Assembly (NCBI RefSeq): GCF_001540865.1
Contig: NC_033622.1
Location: 2,895,454-2,959,453, forward strand
Origin: Ananas comosus
Taxonomy: Eukaryota > Streptophyta > Magnoliopsida > Poales > Bromeliaceae
Reading direction: 5' to 3'
DNA: 64,000 bases
The notes below the pieces were generated by a model. It saw only the letters and a list, made by a program, of their open reading frames with translations, was not told the origin of the DNA and searched no databases. The translations under genes and the position numbers were made by a program. Numbering within the stretch: position 1 is the stretch's first letter; each line of letters opens with the position of its first letter. Shown here in pieces: positions 12,501 to 23,096 of the stretch.

Positions 12501-14718
12501 TAAGAGCTGAGAGGAAAAATGTTCACAAATCAAACAGATACCTCTAAGCTTTCTCTTTCTTTCTCAGCTAGTTTCACCATATTCACTGATGCAGATCGTT
12601 TTTCATTGAGGACCTCAAGCCTAAAGAAATGGTATAGCATAATGAGAAAACCTGTCTGAAAGGAAAAGAAAATGTCCCCATATGGTGTTTATGAATTTAT
12701 ATTATCACATAATTATAAATCATTGCCAAACCGAGAAAGTTCAAGTTGACACCTCGGTAGAAGAGGAAGGAAAAAATACGAGATAATTTAAAGAAAAGTG
12801 TAAGACACATAAGTATGATAATAAACAATATTATATGAGGAAAGAGCCAAGAAACAACCTCAATATTTTGATTCCTGTCCTCACCTAAGACGTAAGGTGG
12901 TAAATGACTATAAACTGGCTCTGTGCAATGGGCTATAAAATGATGTCAATTGTGGGAGAAACCAACAGTAAAAAAGATGACTTAGCCAACAGGAAAAGTC
13001 GTAAACTGATTCAAATCCAAAGGTCAACGGTCAACATTGCGATCCTAAGATAGTATATAGCTTAGTTCAGTTTTTTAATGAAGCCTGATTGACCGTATAT
13101 TGTGCTCAACATCAACTTGCTCAAATGTCGAAGACTAGATATCATTTACACTTGCCTAGAGAGTAAGCATTGGATACGAAACAACAGAAAGGTTTGTGGA
13201 GTCAGTGAAAAGATATAACATGGCCCTTTCATAGACAGGCTATTACTAATGTATTGTCAAAATAAGGTACTCATCGGCATACAACAGCTCTCAAGTACGT
13301 CATACACAACATGCCGCGACCACAATTTACAGGTCACCAACAACATATTCATGGCATGATTACTGTTACCGCATTTAGTAATAGGCAATACAAAATTGAA
13401 ATTATACCACTTCTTCAGAATAAAAAAGTTGAATAGAGTGACAAATTAAAAAAGCTAACTCACTGTCTCTGCGCTTCTTCGATCTTTTCCACATACTGAT
13501 TTGTCCCAATAATATCCTCCAGATATTCTAAAAAGCCCTCATCATGGGCCCCTTGAACCTTGGGTTTCATTAGGGAAATCTGCTCGACCTCACCCTGCAC
13601 AGAAACCATATAAGGACCCTAGACAGCTAAAGTTTGTCATCATAGTTCATTAGTAAAATCAAAATTTGTCCGGTTGCATCTAACATCTTCAAAACTTTTA
13701 AACAACACGATCACACGGTACACACCCACACAGCTTTTGAGTTGCTCGGCGGTGTGTTTTTTTATAATTATAGTACTAAATAACTTGCCAAGCTTTAATT
13801 TGAGAAAGTCTCAGAATGTTCATTTTTGACCTGTAGAATTAGAAAGCGGTTGTTGTCCAGGTCCACCCCTTTCCCTTTAAGCATTTTGGTGACTTCGGTG
13901 AAATTACTTGCACGCTCGTTAATGTAGTATCTAGAAGAGTTGTCCCTAAAAGCAATCCTTGTAACGACAAAGTCACTGCCCTCGACAGCCTCGTTGGTTC
14001 CGTCAGCCTGGTATAACCGCGCAAATGAAGTTCTTTTTTTTATGATGATAATAGATAATCGATGTCGGCTTAACAGAAGCATACCAGATCGACAATTTCT
14101 TGGAAGTGGACGGAAACTGCAGCACTGTCCAGGTTTTGATGGTCGCTAGAATTGTGTATCAGCTCCGATACCTTATTCAGACGCATCTAGGGTGAAGAAG
14201 AAAGGCAAATGTTTTAATTTTCCTTTTTATTGTAATTCATGCGCGGTCCAAACCAACACGCACGACATCGCGCTCAATTGGAGGAGGAGGAGGAGAAGAA
14301 GCGAGGAGAGAGGTTTACCTGCTTCGCCCGCTTCCCAAACACGAAGAGCATCGCGTCTATGACGTTGCTTTTCCCGCTGCCATTAGGGCCCACAACTGCC
14401 GAGAAGCTCTGCTCAAAATAGGTAAAATAAGAAAGAAAACAAAAACAAAAGAAATGCTGAAGCTAGGGTTTTGCCGAGGAGGAGGAGGAGGAGGAGGAGG
14501 AGGACGATGAAAAGGGTGAAGAGAATTAGGGAAAGGGGAGGGTGGGGGACCTTGTGGAAGGGGCCGATGCGCTGCTCGCCGGCGTAGGATTTGAAATTGC
14601 GGAGCACCATCTCCTTGATGAAGAGCCGCGGCCTGCTCTTTGGAGGCGCCGAAGGAGAGTGGCCGCCGCCGCCGCCGCCGGACGCCGCCGCGGTCGGACT
14701 GGTCGACTCTTCCGGCAT
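3537..14718 (-). CDS. SMC4: SMC4, condensin complex ATPase subunit
   Basis: SMC4 pairs with SMC2 in condensin, which compacts mitotic chromosomes. Twenty-eight exons splice without any frame break into 1250 residues, close to the usual length for plant SMC4. Exons in transcript order: 14718-14551, 14408-14319, 14186-14085, 14007-13831, 13594-13464, 12620-12542, 12461-12304, 12227-12152, 11415-11287, 11217-11073, 10982-10852, 10527-10375, 10299-10110, 8419-8286, 8078-7920, 7373-7068, 6538-6362, 6192-6109, 6039-5830, 5744-5655, 5568-5447, 5360-5205, 5124-5017, 4907-4847, 4621-4487, 4014-3927, 3836-3764, 3657-3537. Walker A GPNGSGKS is at residues 63-70, coiled coils follow, the hinge lies at about 545-720, signature LSGGEK at 1152-1157, and Walker B LYVMDEID at 1176-1183. 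All ATPase residues are intact. The introns after exons 9 and 25 need GC donors. The start is the ATG opening exon 1, followed by a Ser/Gly/Pro-rich tail and the [15 protein letters not shown] block. Confidence 0.95.
6640..7055. mobile_element. Probable MITE in SMC4 intron 16
   Basis: The left part reads CACTTAAGTCACTGAATTTC and the right part, on the opposite strand, reads CACTTGGGTCACTGAACTTT, so the two ends are imperfect inverted repeats about 300 bp apart. No convincing target duplication was found. The element lies wholly inside an intron and does not disturb the flanking exons. Confidence 0.45.
8505..9105. repeat. Non-coding repeat rich in GCTATAGCGG-type words, SMC4 intron 13
   Basis: Intron 13 (8420-10109, 1690 bp) is the largest in the gene. 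Its first part contains many short words such as ATAGCGG, CGCTATAG and CCATAGTG in both orientations, concentrated at the two ends. That is the look of a non-autonomous DNA element with subterminal repeats. Superfamily and exact ends are not clear. Confidence 0.35.
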
Positions 14719-14947
14719 GGGAGCGGAGGGAGGGGGAGCGGGGAAGGAGGGTTCGAAAAAGGAGCGTTGTGGTTTGGGAGGGAAAACAAAATTCTTCCGG
14801 AGGGAAAAAAAACGAAAAGGAATAGTACTCTCTAGTCTCTACTCTCTACTGAAACGCCACGAGTAGATCCGGCAATCTCTTTCGTACCCGCGGGTACCCA
14901 CAAATTACATATTATATTGGATATTGGACTAGTTTTATAAAAGTTCA
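14719..14947 (-). promoter_or_regulatory. SMC4 promoter and leader region
   Basis: Only 230 bp separate the SMC4 start codon from the hAT-like element at 14956, so the core promoter must lie here or inside the element. The part next to the ATG is rich in purine on the plus strand. I see no clear TATA box. Confidence 0.4.
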
Positions 14948-14955
14948 TATCTAAG

Positions 14956-16343
14956 TAGGGGTGTAAAACGGGCCGGGCGGCCCATGGACGGTCCGGCCCG
15001 GCAGACTGCAGGCCGGACCGTGGCCCGGCACGACTACTGTAGCAGCCGTGCCCGGCCGAAGGGTCGGCCTGCAGCCCGGCACGGAACGGCCCGGATACAT
15101 TTATTGGCCTGGCTAGGCTTTAGCTAGGCTTATAAAAGGCTAGGCCTGCCTTTAGCCTTTATTAGAGTTTGTAGCCCTCTACCAAAGTCCCACTGTCCAA
15201 CAGTCCAAGTGTAGCCAGGCCTTTTTCTTTTCTTTTTTCTGAAAAAATATTTTTTTATTTATTATTTTTTAAAAAATGGGTTAAAAAATTTAAAAAAGAT
15301 TTTTTTTGATCAAAATGACCACAATGCCCTCACTAACATTCAAAAATTTGACTGTTAGAGAGGGCATTTTGGTCAAAAACTAAAAAAATATTTTTATATT
15401 TTTTAAAAAATATTTTTTATATCTATAAATATTACTAAAAACAGCCAAATTCACCACAACAAACTATTAGTCATTGCGCCTCTTCTTTTTTATTTAGTAC
15501 CACTCTTTAGTAGGTGTAATGAAGTAAAAAATTATGTTTGATTTTTTTTCTTTATTGTTTGCTAGTTGGTTGTATAAACAATATTATTTTATTTTAAATA
15601 TATTTTAAATTTTTAAAAATTTTGTACTTTTCTCTAATGTAATTATATAATAAGATTAATTCAAATTTTAAATATTTTTTTGTATATTTTTTCGAATATC
15701 AATTTCTCTTCAAATAATAAAAAATTATAAAAAAAAAACTAATATTAATTTTATATTAGAAAGTTAAATTTATTGTGATTTTTTAAAATTTATAAAAGTT
15801 TTAAAAAGGTTGGGTATAATTATGTAAATTAAAAATTATAAGTCAAAAGGCTATAATTTAAACTCTTTTTTAAAAAAGAAATTTTAAAAAATACAAACTT
15901 TATGTAATATGATTAATACAAACTTTATATATTTTTTGTAATTATTGTTTTAAATATCAATTTCTCTTCAAATAATAAAAAATTATTAAAAATATTTAAT
16001 AAAAGAGTTTTCAAAAAGTTTGGTGTAATTGTATAAAGTAAAAGCCATAAGTTTATAATTTAAAAAGAAATTATCTCTTTTTCTGAAAAAAAAAATTTCT
16101 GAAAAAAAAAACTAGGAAAAGAAATTATTTTAAAAAATTTGGACTGGCACGAAGCCTGGCCCGGCCCGACACGGCCCGTATTAGGCGGGCCAGGGGGCCG
16201 GGCCGAGCCTACTACTCTAGCTAAAAGGACCGGCACCGCCAGACCCGAATTAATAACCGGGTCGGGCCGGGCCGACCCTTGGCCCGAAATGGCCCAAAAA
16301 ATGTGGGTCGTGCCAACCCAGCACGGCCCACATTACATCCCTA
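14956..16343. mobile_element. hAT-like non-autonomous element, about 1.4 kb
   Basis: The left end TAGGGGTGTAAAACGGGCC and the reverse complement of the right end, TAGGGATGTAATGTGGGCC, are terminal inverted repeats. They are followed by GC-rich GGCCCGGC-type subterminal repeats at both ends. Flanks are TATCTAAG (14948-14955) and TATGTAAG (16344-16351), an 8-bp duplication with one mismatch, as in hAT insertions. The AT-rich interior has no transposase. It sits directly upstream of SMC4. Confidence 0.75.
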
Positions 16344-16351
16344 TATGTAAG

Positions 16352-16740
16352 TATAGTAAATTATAAATATATTTTTTAAAAAATTTAATTTTTATATATT
16401 GTTTCTACGAAAAATCTAATATTTTTAAATATGTCTTTCTAGTTTACTAGCGTTAAAATACTGTCTATTTATAAATAAAATGCCTTTTTGCCATCATAAA
16501 TATGTCCCTCTAAAAGTCCGAACTGTTAATTGAATACGGTAGAAAGATCAATTCACCTCGTTAACTAACTAGGGTTAAGTATTTAACTTATAATTAACTA
16601 AATTTTTCTAATGGAGGGACACATTTGAAAACATCAGAATTTTCATAGGAACAATATATGAAAGTTGAACTTGATATTGATATATTTGTAATTCACTATA
16701 TTTGTAGGATCTTTTTGAAATTAATCCTATTAAATTTATA
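16352..16740. other. Intergenic, AT-rich, nothing recognised
   Basis: No open frame of interest and no repeat termini seen between the hAT-like element and the palindromic MITE cluster. Confidence 0.5.
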
Positions 16741-16744
16741 ATTG

Positions 16745-16960
16745 CGGATCATAAATACTCGTTGAGATGTGAGTATTTTGAGTAATCCATGGACACCCAC
16801 AAATATATATATATTTCGAAATTTATTTTCTAAAAGTTTTCTATAATCTAGATCATATTTAACGGAGTGGATCGTTGATTCGGAAGCTCCATCATTGAAA
16901 ACAACTTATGAGTACGAGGGCTCCAATACTCATAATAGTATAGTAGCCATGGCCTATATA
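16745..16960. mobile_element. Type B palindromic MITE, right half only
   Basis: The core phrase GGAAGCTCCATCATTGAAAA followed by the ACTTATGAGTACGAGGG arm and TATAGTAGCC end matches the right half of the element at 17819-18355. The left half is missing. Confidence 0.6.
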
Positions 16961-16970
16961 TATATATATA

Positions 16971-17195
16971 GTTCGGCTGGAATACTATCGATAGCACCAA
17001 GAATTTGGTGCTATCGAATTTTTCATCGTTAGATTTAACCATTTGATTATTTTTACCCGTTAGATTATACTATTCAACAAACCACTCACTCAATCTTAGG
17101 GGACCCACATGATTCTAACCACACATTTCTCAATTCAAGGGTTAAAAAACTAATAGCACCAATAACTTTGTACTATTAATAGTGTTCCAGTCTAG

Positions 17196-17198
<3 letters not shown>
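16971..17198. mobile_element. Type A palindromic MITE in (TA)n
   Basis: It begins GGCTGGAATACTATCGATAG and ends with the reverse complement, ACTATTAATAGTGTTCCAG. Inner arms (CACCAAGAATTTGGTGCTAT and the opposite) add a small hairpin at each end. It is bounded on both sides by (TA)n. Confidence 0.7.

Positions 17199-17271
<73 letters not shown>
17199..17271. repeat. (TA)n(GA)n microsatellite
   Basis: An alternating TA tract passes directly into a 42-bp GA tract. It separates a type A from a type B palindromic element. Confidence 0.9.
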
Positions 17272-17274
<3 letters not shown>

Positions 17275-17808
17275 CTAGAATACTATCAATAGTAAATGGG
17301 CTCCGTTGCCATCTATTTGTTTTCGATGATAGAGCCTCCAAATCGATGATCGGTACCGTTGAATATGATCTATACCCCTTGAAGTGTTTAGAAATAAAAG
17401 CTCAAATCATTTCGACATCATTTGCCTAATGATCAATGAGTTTCAAAATTTTTAATTTTAATGGTCGATATGAGGCGTTTTCTTGTTTAACGGCGTAAAG
17501 ATATTCAAATCAATTGAATTTTTGTTAGAAAAAATTTTAAACTATTTAAAACAAGATCTATATTCTTCATCTTGATTACAAGACTCCTATTATCATTTTT
17601 TAAAGAATATTCATTTTCAGCCCTTTATTTTTGTGTCCACTCGATGGATAAGAAACAATATCGAAACTATATGAAATTTGATTTCTAAACACTTCAGGTA
17701 GTATAGATTATGTTCAATAGTGCCGATAGTTAATTTGGAAGCTCCATCATCGAAAACAAATGGATGGCAACGGAGCCCGTTTGCTATCGATAGTATTCTA
17801 GCTCAACT
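17272..17808. mobile_element. Type B palindromic MITE in microsatellite
   Basis: The ends are GAGCTAGAATACTATCAATAG and its complement. The arm includes TAAATGGGCTCCGTTGCC, and the core carries GATGATAGAGCCTCC and its mirror GGAAGCTCCATCATCG. The two halves are inverted copies over about 540 bp. Confidence 0.75.
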
Positions 17809-17818
17809 ATATATATAT

Positions 17819-18351
17819 AGTCCGCTACTCTTATGAGTACGATCGCCTTTGTACTCATAAGTCGTTTTCGATGATATAGCTTCCGAATCGACGATCCATA
17901 CCGTTAAATATTTTCTAGAGCATTTAAAACTTCTAGAAATCAAATTTCATAATTTGTCGACATCATTTACCTTACGACCAAAAGCTCACAAAATTGACAA
18001 TTTTTAACGACCGGTATGGAATACTTACTAGTTTAACGGTGCAAAAGAATCAGAATAGGTTGAATTTTTGATAGAAAATTCTATTCGCTACCTAAATAAA
18101 GATCACTAACTCCGATCTTAAATTGAAGGATCCGATCATCCATTTTTAAGACGTCGTTCGATTTTGACCGTTCATTTTATGCCCGCTTAATGGACTTTAT
18201 TATGATTTCGAAAAATTACGAAATTTATTTGCTAGAAGTTTCAAATACTCTAGATCATATTTAATGGAGTAGATCGTCGATTCGGAAGCTCCATCATCGA
18301 AAACAACTTATAAGTACGAAGGGTCCAATACTCATAAGAGTATAGTAGCTC

Positions 18352-18355
<4 letters not shown>
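17819..18355. mobile_element. Type B palindromic MITE (TTATGAGTAC arm)
   Basis: It has the same core as the element before it (GATGATATAGCTTCCGAATC mirrored by GGAAGCTCCATCATCG) but a different outer arm, CTCTTATGAGTAC...GTACTCATAAG, which is itself a hairpin. (TA)n lies on both sides. Confidence 0.75.
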
Positions 18356-18396
<41 letters not shown>

Positions 18397-18424
18397 TTAT
18401 ATATCTATAATATATAGTTATATA
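18356..18424. repeat. (TA)n microsatellite
   Basis: A near-pure TA tract with a few AGATT interruptions lies between two palindromic elements. Confidence 0.85.
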
Positions 18425-18663
18425 ATTGAGTTCTCTGTACTTTTAAAAAGTACCAAATCACTTGGTGGCTAGTAAGTTTTTTGGCCCCTTGGAATTAAAG
18501 ATATGGCGATTAGATGATGTGGGCCCCGCTAGGGTTGATTGGGTGGTGTGGCTTGAATAGTACTATCTAACGAATAAAACATGATCAAAGGCATAAATCT
18601 AACACGTAAAAAAATTCTAACAAGCACAATGTGCTTTGGTGCTTGTACAAGCCACCTATAGCG
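18425..18663. mobile_element. Type A-related palindromic MITE
   Basis: The interior matches type A (GATGTGGGCCCCGCTAGGGT, then TCTAACGAATAAAACATG) and the outer arm carries TACTTTTAAAAAGTAC and GTGCTTTGGTGCTTGTACAA. It is flanked by TA tracts. Confidence 0.55.
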
Positions 18664-18727
18664 GATATATATATATATATATATTATGATAGTATATATA
18701 TAATATCATATATATATATATATATAT

Positions 18728-18984
18728 GAATTAGGTGCTGGCAAACCTATTAATAGTAAAACGCCTTGTTGCTATCAAGTTTTTAACCCGTCGGATTGAA
18801 AAATTGTAGGGTCTGGATGAGTATTAGTCGATTAGAGTTGCAAGTGGTCCCCTAGTGGTTAAGTGGTCCCCACTGGGTTATAGTATTTAATCCAATGCGT
18901 TAGAAAAATGGAAAGAGTGATCAAGGTTTAAAAAACCTGTCAGCACAATGAGTATTTTCCTACAATAGTTAGCCCAGTCCAACT
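18728..18984. mobile_element. Type A-related palindromic MITE
   Basis: It starts AGGTGCTGGCAAACCTATTA and ends near TAGCCCAGTCCAACTC. The middle has the type A phrases TTTTTAACCCGTCGGATTG and TTAAGTGGTCCCC. The left flank is (TA)n and the right flank is a CT tract. Confidence 0.5.
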
Positions 18985-19061
18985 CTCTTCTCTCTCTCTC
19001 TCTTCTCTCTTCTCTCTCTCTCTCTCTCTCTCTTCTCTAATATATATATTAGTATATATAT
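18985..19061. repeat. (CT)n(TA)n microsatellite
   Basis: CT-rich tract followed by TA tract between two palindromic elements. Confidence 0.85.
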
Positions 19062-19609
19062 AATGAGGCTACTGTGCCTTCCTGAAAACACGGAAGAGCT
19101 TCCATGCTTCCAAGTCGTTTTCATATGTTGCGCTTTATTGAATCGTCGATCGGCTCCGTTAAACTTGATCTAGAGTATTTGAAGTACCTAAAAAATAAAT
19201 TATGCGATTTTTTGATATTATTTGCCTAGTGAACGAAGAGGCTCAAAATCAACGACTGAAAATAAAAATATTACAAAACGTGATAATATGACATTAAAAC
19301 TTTAGATCAAAGATATTGATCTTGTTTTATATAGTATAAAGAATTTTCTATCAAAATTTCACGTGATTTGGATATTTCTACACCGTTAAACTTGCAAACG
19401 GCTCACTATGGCCATTAAAATTATTGATTTTGAGCCCCTTCGATCACTAGGCAAATGATATCGAAAAATCATAAAATTTATTTTCTAGGTACTTCAAATA
19501 CTCTAGATCAAGTTTAACGGAGCCGATCGACGATTCGAAAGTCGCAACATCGAAAACGACTTGGAAACACGGAAGGCTCCGTGCTTCCAAAAGCATAGTA
19601 GCCTCACTC
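19062..19609. mobile_element. Type B palindromic MITE (GGAAGC arm)
   Basis: The ends are GAGGCTACTGTGCCTTCC and ...AAGCATAGTAGCCTC. The outer arm pairs CACGGAAGAGCTTCCATGC with its mirror near 19570. The core GATCGGCTCCGTTAAACTTG mirrors TTTAACGGAGCCGATCGACG. Confidence 0.75.

Positions 19610-19676
<67 letters not shown>
19610..19676. repeat. (TA)n(GA)n microsatellite
   Basis: TA tract passing into GA tract between two type B palindromic elements. Confidence 0.9.
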
Positions 19677-19679
<3 letters not shown>

Positions 19680-20204
19680 GGCTACTATTCTCTTATGAGT
19701 ATAGAGAAGTTCGTACTCATAAGTTGTTTTCGATGATGGAGCTTCCAAGTCGACGATCCGCTCCGTTAAATATGATCTAGAGTATTTGAAACTTCTAGAA
19801 AATAAATTTCGTAATTTTTCGAAATCATAATAAAGTCCATCAAGCGGGCATAAAATGAATAGTCAAAATCGAACGACGTCATAAAAATGGATGATTAGAT
19901 CCTTCAATTTAAGATCAGAGTTATTGATCTTTATCTAGGTAGTGAATAGAATTTTCTATTAAAAATTCAATCGATTCTGATTTTTTTGCACCGTTAAACT
20001 AGCAAGTATCCCATACTGACCATTAAAAATTATCAATTTTGTGACATTTGATCGTAAGCTAAATGATGTCAAAAATTATAAAATTTAATTTCCAGAAGTT
20101 TAATAATATTTGACGGTATGGATCATCGATTCGGAAGTTTTATCATCAGAAACGACTTATGAGTACAAGAGTGATCGTACTCATAAGAGTATAGGAGCCG
20201 AACT
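19677..20204. mobile_element. Type B palindromic MITE (TTATGAGTA arm)
   Basis: Starts AGGGCTACTATTCTCTTATG and ends CATAAGAGTATAGGAGCC. It is a close relative of 17819-18355, sharing both arm and core. Confidence 0.75.
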
Positions 20205-20225
20205 ATATATATATATATATATATC

Positions 20226-20270
<45 letters not shown>
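20205..20270. repeat. (TA)n microsatellite
   Basis: Long alternating TA tract between a type B MITE and the hAT-like element. Confidence 0.9.
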
Positions 20271-20273
<3 letters not shown>

Positions 20274-20771
20274 TGTTAAACGAGCCGAACACGGACGAGC
20301 TGGCGGTCGGCTCGTGTTCGGCTCGTTTATTGGCTCCGAGCTGGCCAATGAACAATAAATTAAAAATAATTAGATAAATATATATAAAAAATAAATTTAT
20401 CAAATCTTATCTATATAGACTTTTGATCTAATAGTTGAATCTTACATATAAATGAGTCTTTTTATAATTAAGCTCGTATTTATATTTTATTTTGCTAAAA
20501 ATAAATAATAAAAAATATATTATATATAATTATTTATTTATATATAAAAATAAATAATAAATTATATAAAATATAAAATATATGTATTCGAGCTGTTAGC
20601 GAAGCCGAACACGAGCTAGCTTACCCCAGCTCTAGTGTTCGGCTCGTTTATTAAACGAGCTGAAAAAATCCAGCTCGTGTTCGGCTCGTTTACTAAACGA
20701 GCGAGCCGATCTCGAGCTCATTGCGAGCCGAACACAAGCTGGCTCGCGAACAGCGAGCTGGATTGCCACCA
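20271..20771. mobile_element. hAT-like GCTCG-rich element inside (TA)n
   Basis: Ends are TGGTGTTAAACGAGCCG and ...CTGGATTGCCACCA; the interior holds many CGGCTCGTTTATTAAACGAG-type words. Same family as 1-237 and 28731-29766. TA repeats on both sides hide any 8-bp target duplication. Confidence 0.6.
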
Positions 20772-20780
20772 TATATATAG

Positions 20781-20812
<32 letters not shown>

Positions 20813-20860
20813 CGAGATCGACAGAGAGAGGAGAGAGAGAGAGAGAGAGAGAGAAGAGAG
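20772..20860. repeat. (TA)n(GA)n microsatellite
   Basis: TA tract followed by a GA tract with a few interruptions. Confidence 0.9.
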
Positions 20861-21869
20861 TTGAGCTAGAACTACTATCGATAGTAAACAGCCGTTTTAC
20901 TACCGATGATAGAGCTTTCCAAATTGACGATCGGCTCTGTAATATGATCTAAACCATTTAAACTAGCTAGAAATCAAATTTCACGCATTTTCGATATTGT
21001 TCTTTTATCCATTAAGTGAACAAAAAAATAAATGGCTGAAAATAATATTCTTTAAAAATGATGATAGGCATGTGACGCCACCGACTTCCCAGGGGTCACC
21101 CATCTAGGACTACTCCCGTCCAGCAACGCTTAACTCTCTTAACTTCTTGGGTCTTGCCACCACCCAAAATGCTTAAGCCGGGTTAAGAGTTTAGCCCTAT
21201 TATATATCTTATATATGACTATCTGGGGTCTCACAATCTCCCCTCCTTTAAGGCAGCTGAGTCCTCGTATCTCAGATATCACAAGTACCAGGCGATGTAG
21301 ACTCATCTCGCTAGCCCCGTCATTCAGACCTGGCTCAGCGAGACTATCTCACACTTCCGGCTGGATATTGTCCGATACCATCTGTGACGCCCCGACTTCC
21401 CAGGGGCTCACCCATCTAGGACTACTCCCGTCCCAGCACGCTTAACTCTCTTAACCTCTGGGTCTTGCCACACACCAAAATGTTAAGCCGGAGTTAAGAG
21501 TTTAGCCCTATTATATCTTATATATAGGACTATCTGGCGGGTCTCACAATAGGAGTCTGTAATCAAGATCAGAGTATAGATCTTGTTTTAAATAGTTTAA
21601 GAATTTTCTAACAAAAATCAATTGATTTGGAATATTTTACGCGCCGTTAAACGGAAAAAACGCTTCTTGTCGACTATTAAAATTACAAATTTTGAACCCT
21701 TTGATCATTAGGCAAATGATGTCTAAAAGATTTGAAATTTGATTTCTAAACACTTTCATAGTGGTATAGATCATGTTCAACGGAGCGATCGTCAATTTGG
21801 AAAGCTCTATCATCAAAAATAGGTAGTAAAACGGCCGTTTACTATCGAAGATATTCTAGGCTCAACTTA
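20861..21869. mobile_element. Type B palindromic MITE split by a TRIM
   Basis: The left half (20861-21068) and right half (21554-21869) are inverted copies that resemble 17272-17808: ends GAGCTAGAACTACTATCG and ...GATATTCTAGGCTCAAC. The centre is interrupted by the TRIM-like element at 21069-21548. Removing that element and one copy of ATAGG restores the continuous centre seen at 17272-17808. Confidence 0.75.
21069..21548. mobile_element. TRIM-like element with 165-bp terminal direct repeats
   Basis: Direct repeats 21071-21235 and 21383-21548 both start TGTGACGCC and end GGTCTCACA, leaving a 147-bp interior. ATAGG precedes the element (21064-21068) and follows it (21549-21553), a 5-bp duplication. 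Two extra bases (CA) lie between the left ATAGG and the TG. No initiator-Met-type primer-binding site is evident after the left repeat, so the TRIM class is less sure than for 841-1111. Confidence 0.65.
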
Positions 21870-21895
21870 TATACATAATATTATCTATATTATAT

Positions 21896-21934
<39 letters not shown>
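21870..21934. repeat. (TA)n microsatellite
   Basis: TA-rich tract between two type B elements. Confidence 0.9.
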
Positions 21935-21938
<4 letters not shown>

Positions 21939-22465
21939 CTAGGCTACTATTACTATCGTAGCACGGAGCGCTCGTGCTACAAGTTGTTTTCGATGATGCG
22001 GTTCCAAATCGACGACGGACTCCGTTAGACTATCTACACTATTGAAAGTATTTAGAAACTAATTTATAATTTTTCGATATCAGTTACCTATCAACACAGT
22101 AGTCTAAAATTGAACGCTGCAAAATAAAAATCCTTATAAAAATGATGTAAAAGATTTAAATCAAGATCAAATATACTGATCTTACTCTAAATAGTGAAAA
22201 AAATTTTCTATAAAATTTCATCGCATTGATTGTTTTACACCGTTAAACTCACAAACAAACCACATCGGCCCATTAAAATTGTCAATTTGAGATATTTTGA
22301 TCACTAGTCAAATGATATCGGAAGAAATCTGAAATTTAGTTTCAAATACTTTCAATAGTGTAGATCAAGTTCTAACGGAGCTGATCGTCGATTGGAAGCC
22401 ACATCATCGAAACAACTCTGTAGCACGGAGCGCTCCGTGCTACCATAGCATAGTAGCCGGACTCT
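21935..22465. mobile_element. Type B palindromic MITE (GTAGCACGGAGC arm)
   Basis: Starts AACTAGGCTACTATTACTAT. The arm is TAGCACGGAGCGCTCGTGCTA and its mirror near 22425-22445; the core is the usual GTTTTCGATGATG...CATCATCGAAAC pair. It ends in CATAGTAGCC. Confidence 0.75.
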
Positions 22466-22493
22466 ATATATATATATTATAAGACGAGAGAGA

Positions 22494-22732
22494 GTTGGTC
22501 TGGGCTACTATTAGTAGTAAAATCCCATTGTCCGCTACCAGTTTTTAGCCTTTGGATAACTCTTTTCATTATTTCTAACCATTGGATTAAATACTATAGC
22601 CAGTGGGACCAACTCACCTAGGGGACCACTCAACTCTAGCCGACTAATATCATCCTGACCCTACAATTTCATACCAAGGGTTAAAAACTGATAGCAAAAG
22701 GAGCGTTTTTACTATTATAGTATTCCAGTCTA
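22494..22732. mobile_element. Type A palindromic MITE
   Basis: Starts GGTCTGGGCTACTATTAG and ends TATAGTATTCCAGTC. The interior contains the type A phrases CCAGTGGGACCAACTC and GGGGACCACTCAACTC. Flanked by GA and TA tracts. Confidence 0.65.
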
Positions 22733-22774
22733 TATATATAATATATATATAATATAATATATATTATATTATAT

Positions 22775-22809
<35 letters not shown>
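22733..22809. repeat. (TA)n microsatellite
   Basis: TA-rich tract between a type A and a type C element. Confidence 0.9.
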
Positions 22810-22812
<3 letters not shown>

Positions 22813-23069
22813 GGGCTACTGTGCTATTAGGAGCACAACAGCCTTTATGCTCCTAACCTTCTAACCACCTATCAAGTTTGATGGGTTGTTTGAATGAGAG
22901 AGGAAAGAGATATTAGAGAGAAATTCAAGAATAAGAGAATTAAGACATCCAATTTCTCCCCAATATCTCTTCTCTTTCTCATTCTAAACACCCATCAAAT
23001 TTGATGGGTGGTGCGAAAGTTAGGAGCACAAGGGTTGCTGTACTCCTAATGGTACAGTACCGTTGCTTT
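22810..23069. mobile_element. Type C palindromic MITE
   Basis: The outer arm GGGCTACTGTGCTATTAGG with AGCACAA is shared with type B elements. The inner arms are CCATCAAATTTGATGGGT-like, and the centre is two long complementary purine and pyrimidine stretches (GAGAGAGGAAAGAG against CTCTTCTCTTTCTC). A second copy lies at 42110-42365. Confidence 0.7.
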
Positions 23070-23096
23070 CTCTCTCTCTCTCTCTATATATATATA

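Noticed and set aside
16139..16366. 75-codon frame over the right end of the hAT-like element
   Set aside because: It reads through the GGCCCGG subterminal repeats and has no independent support.
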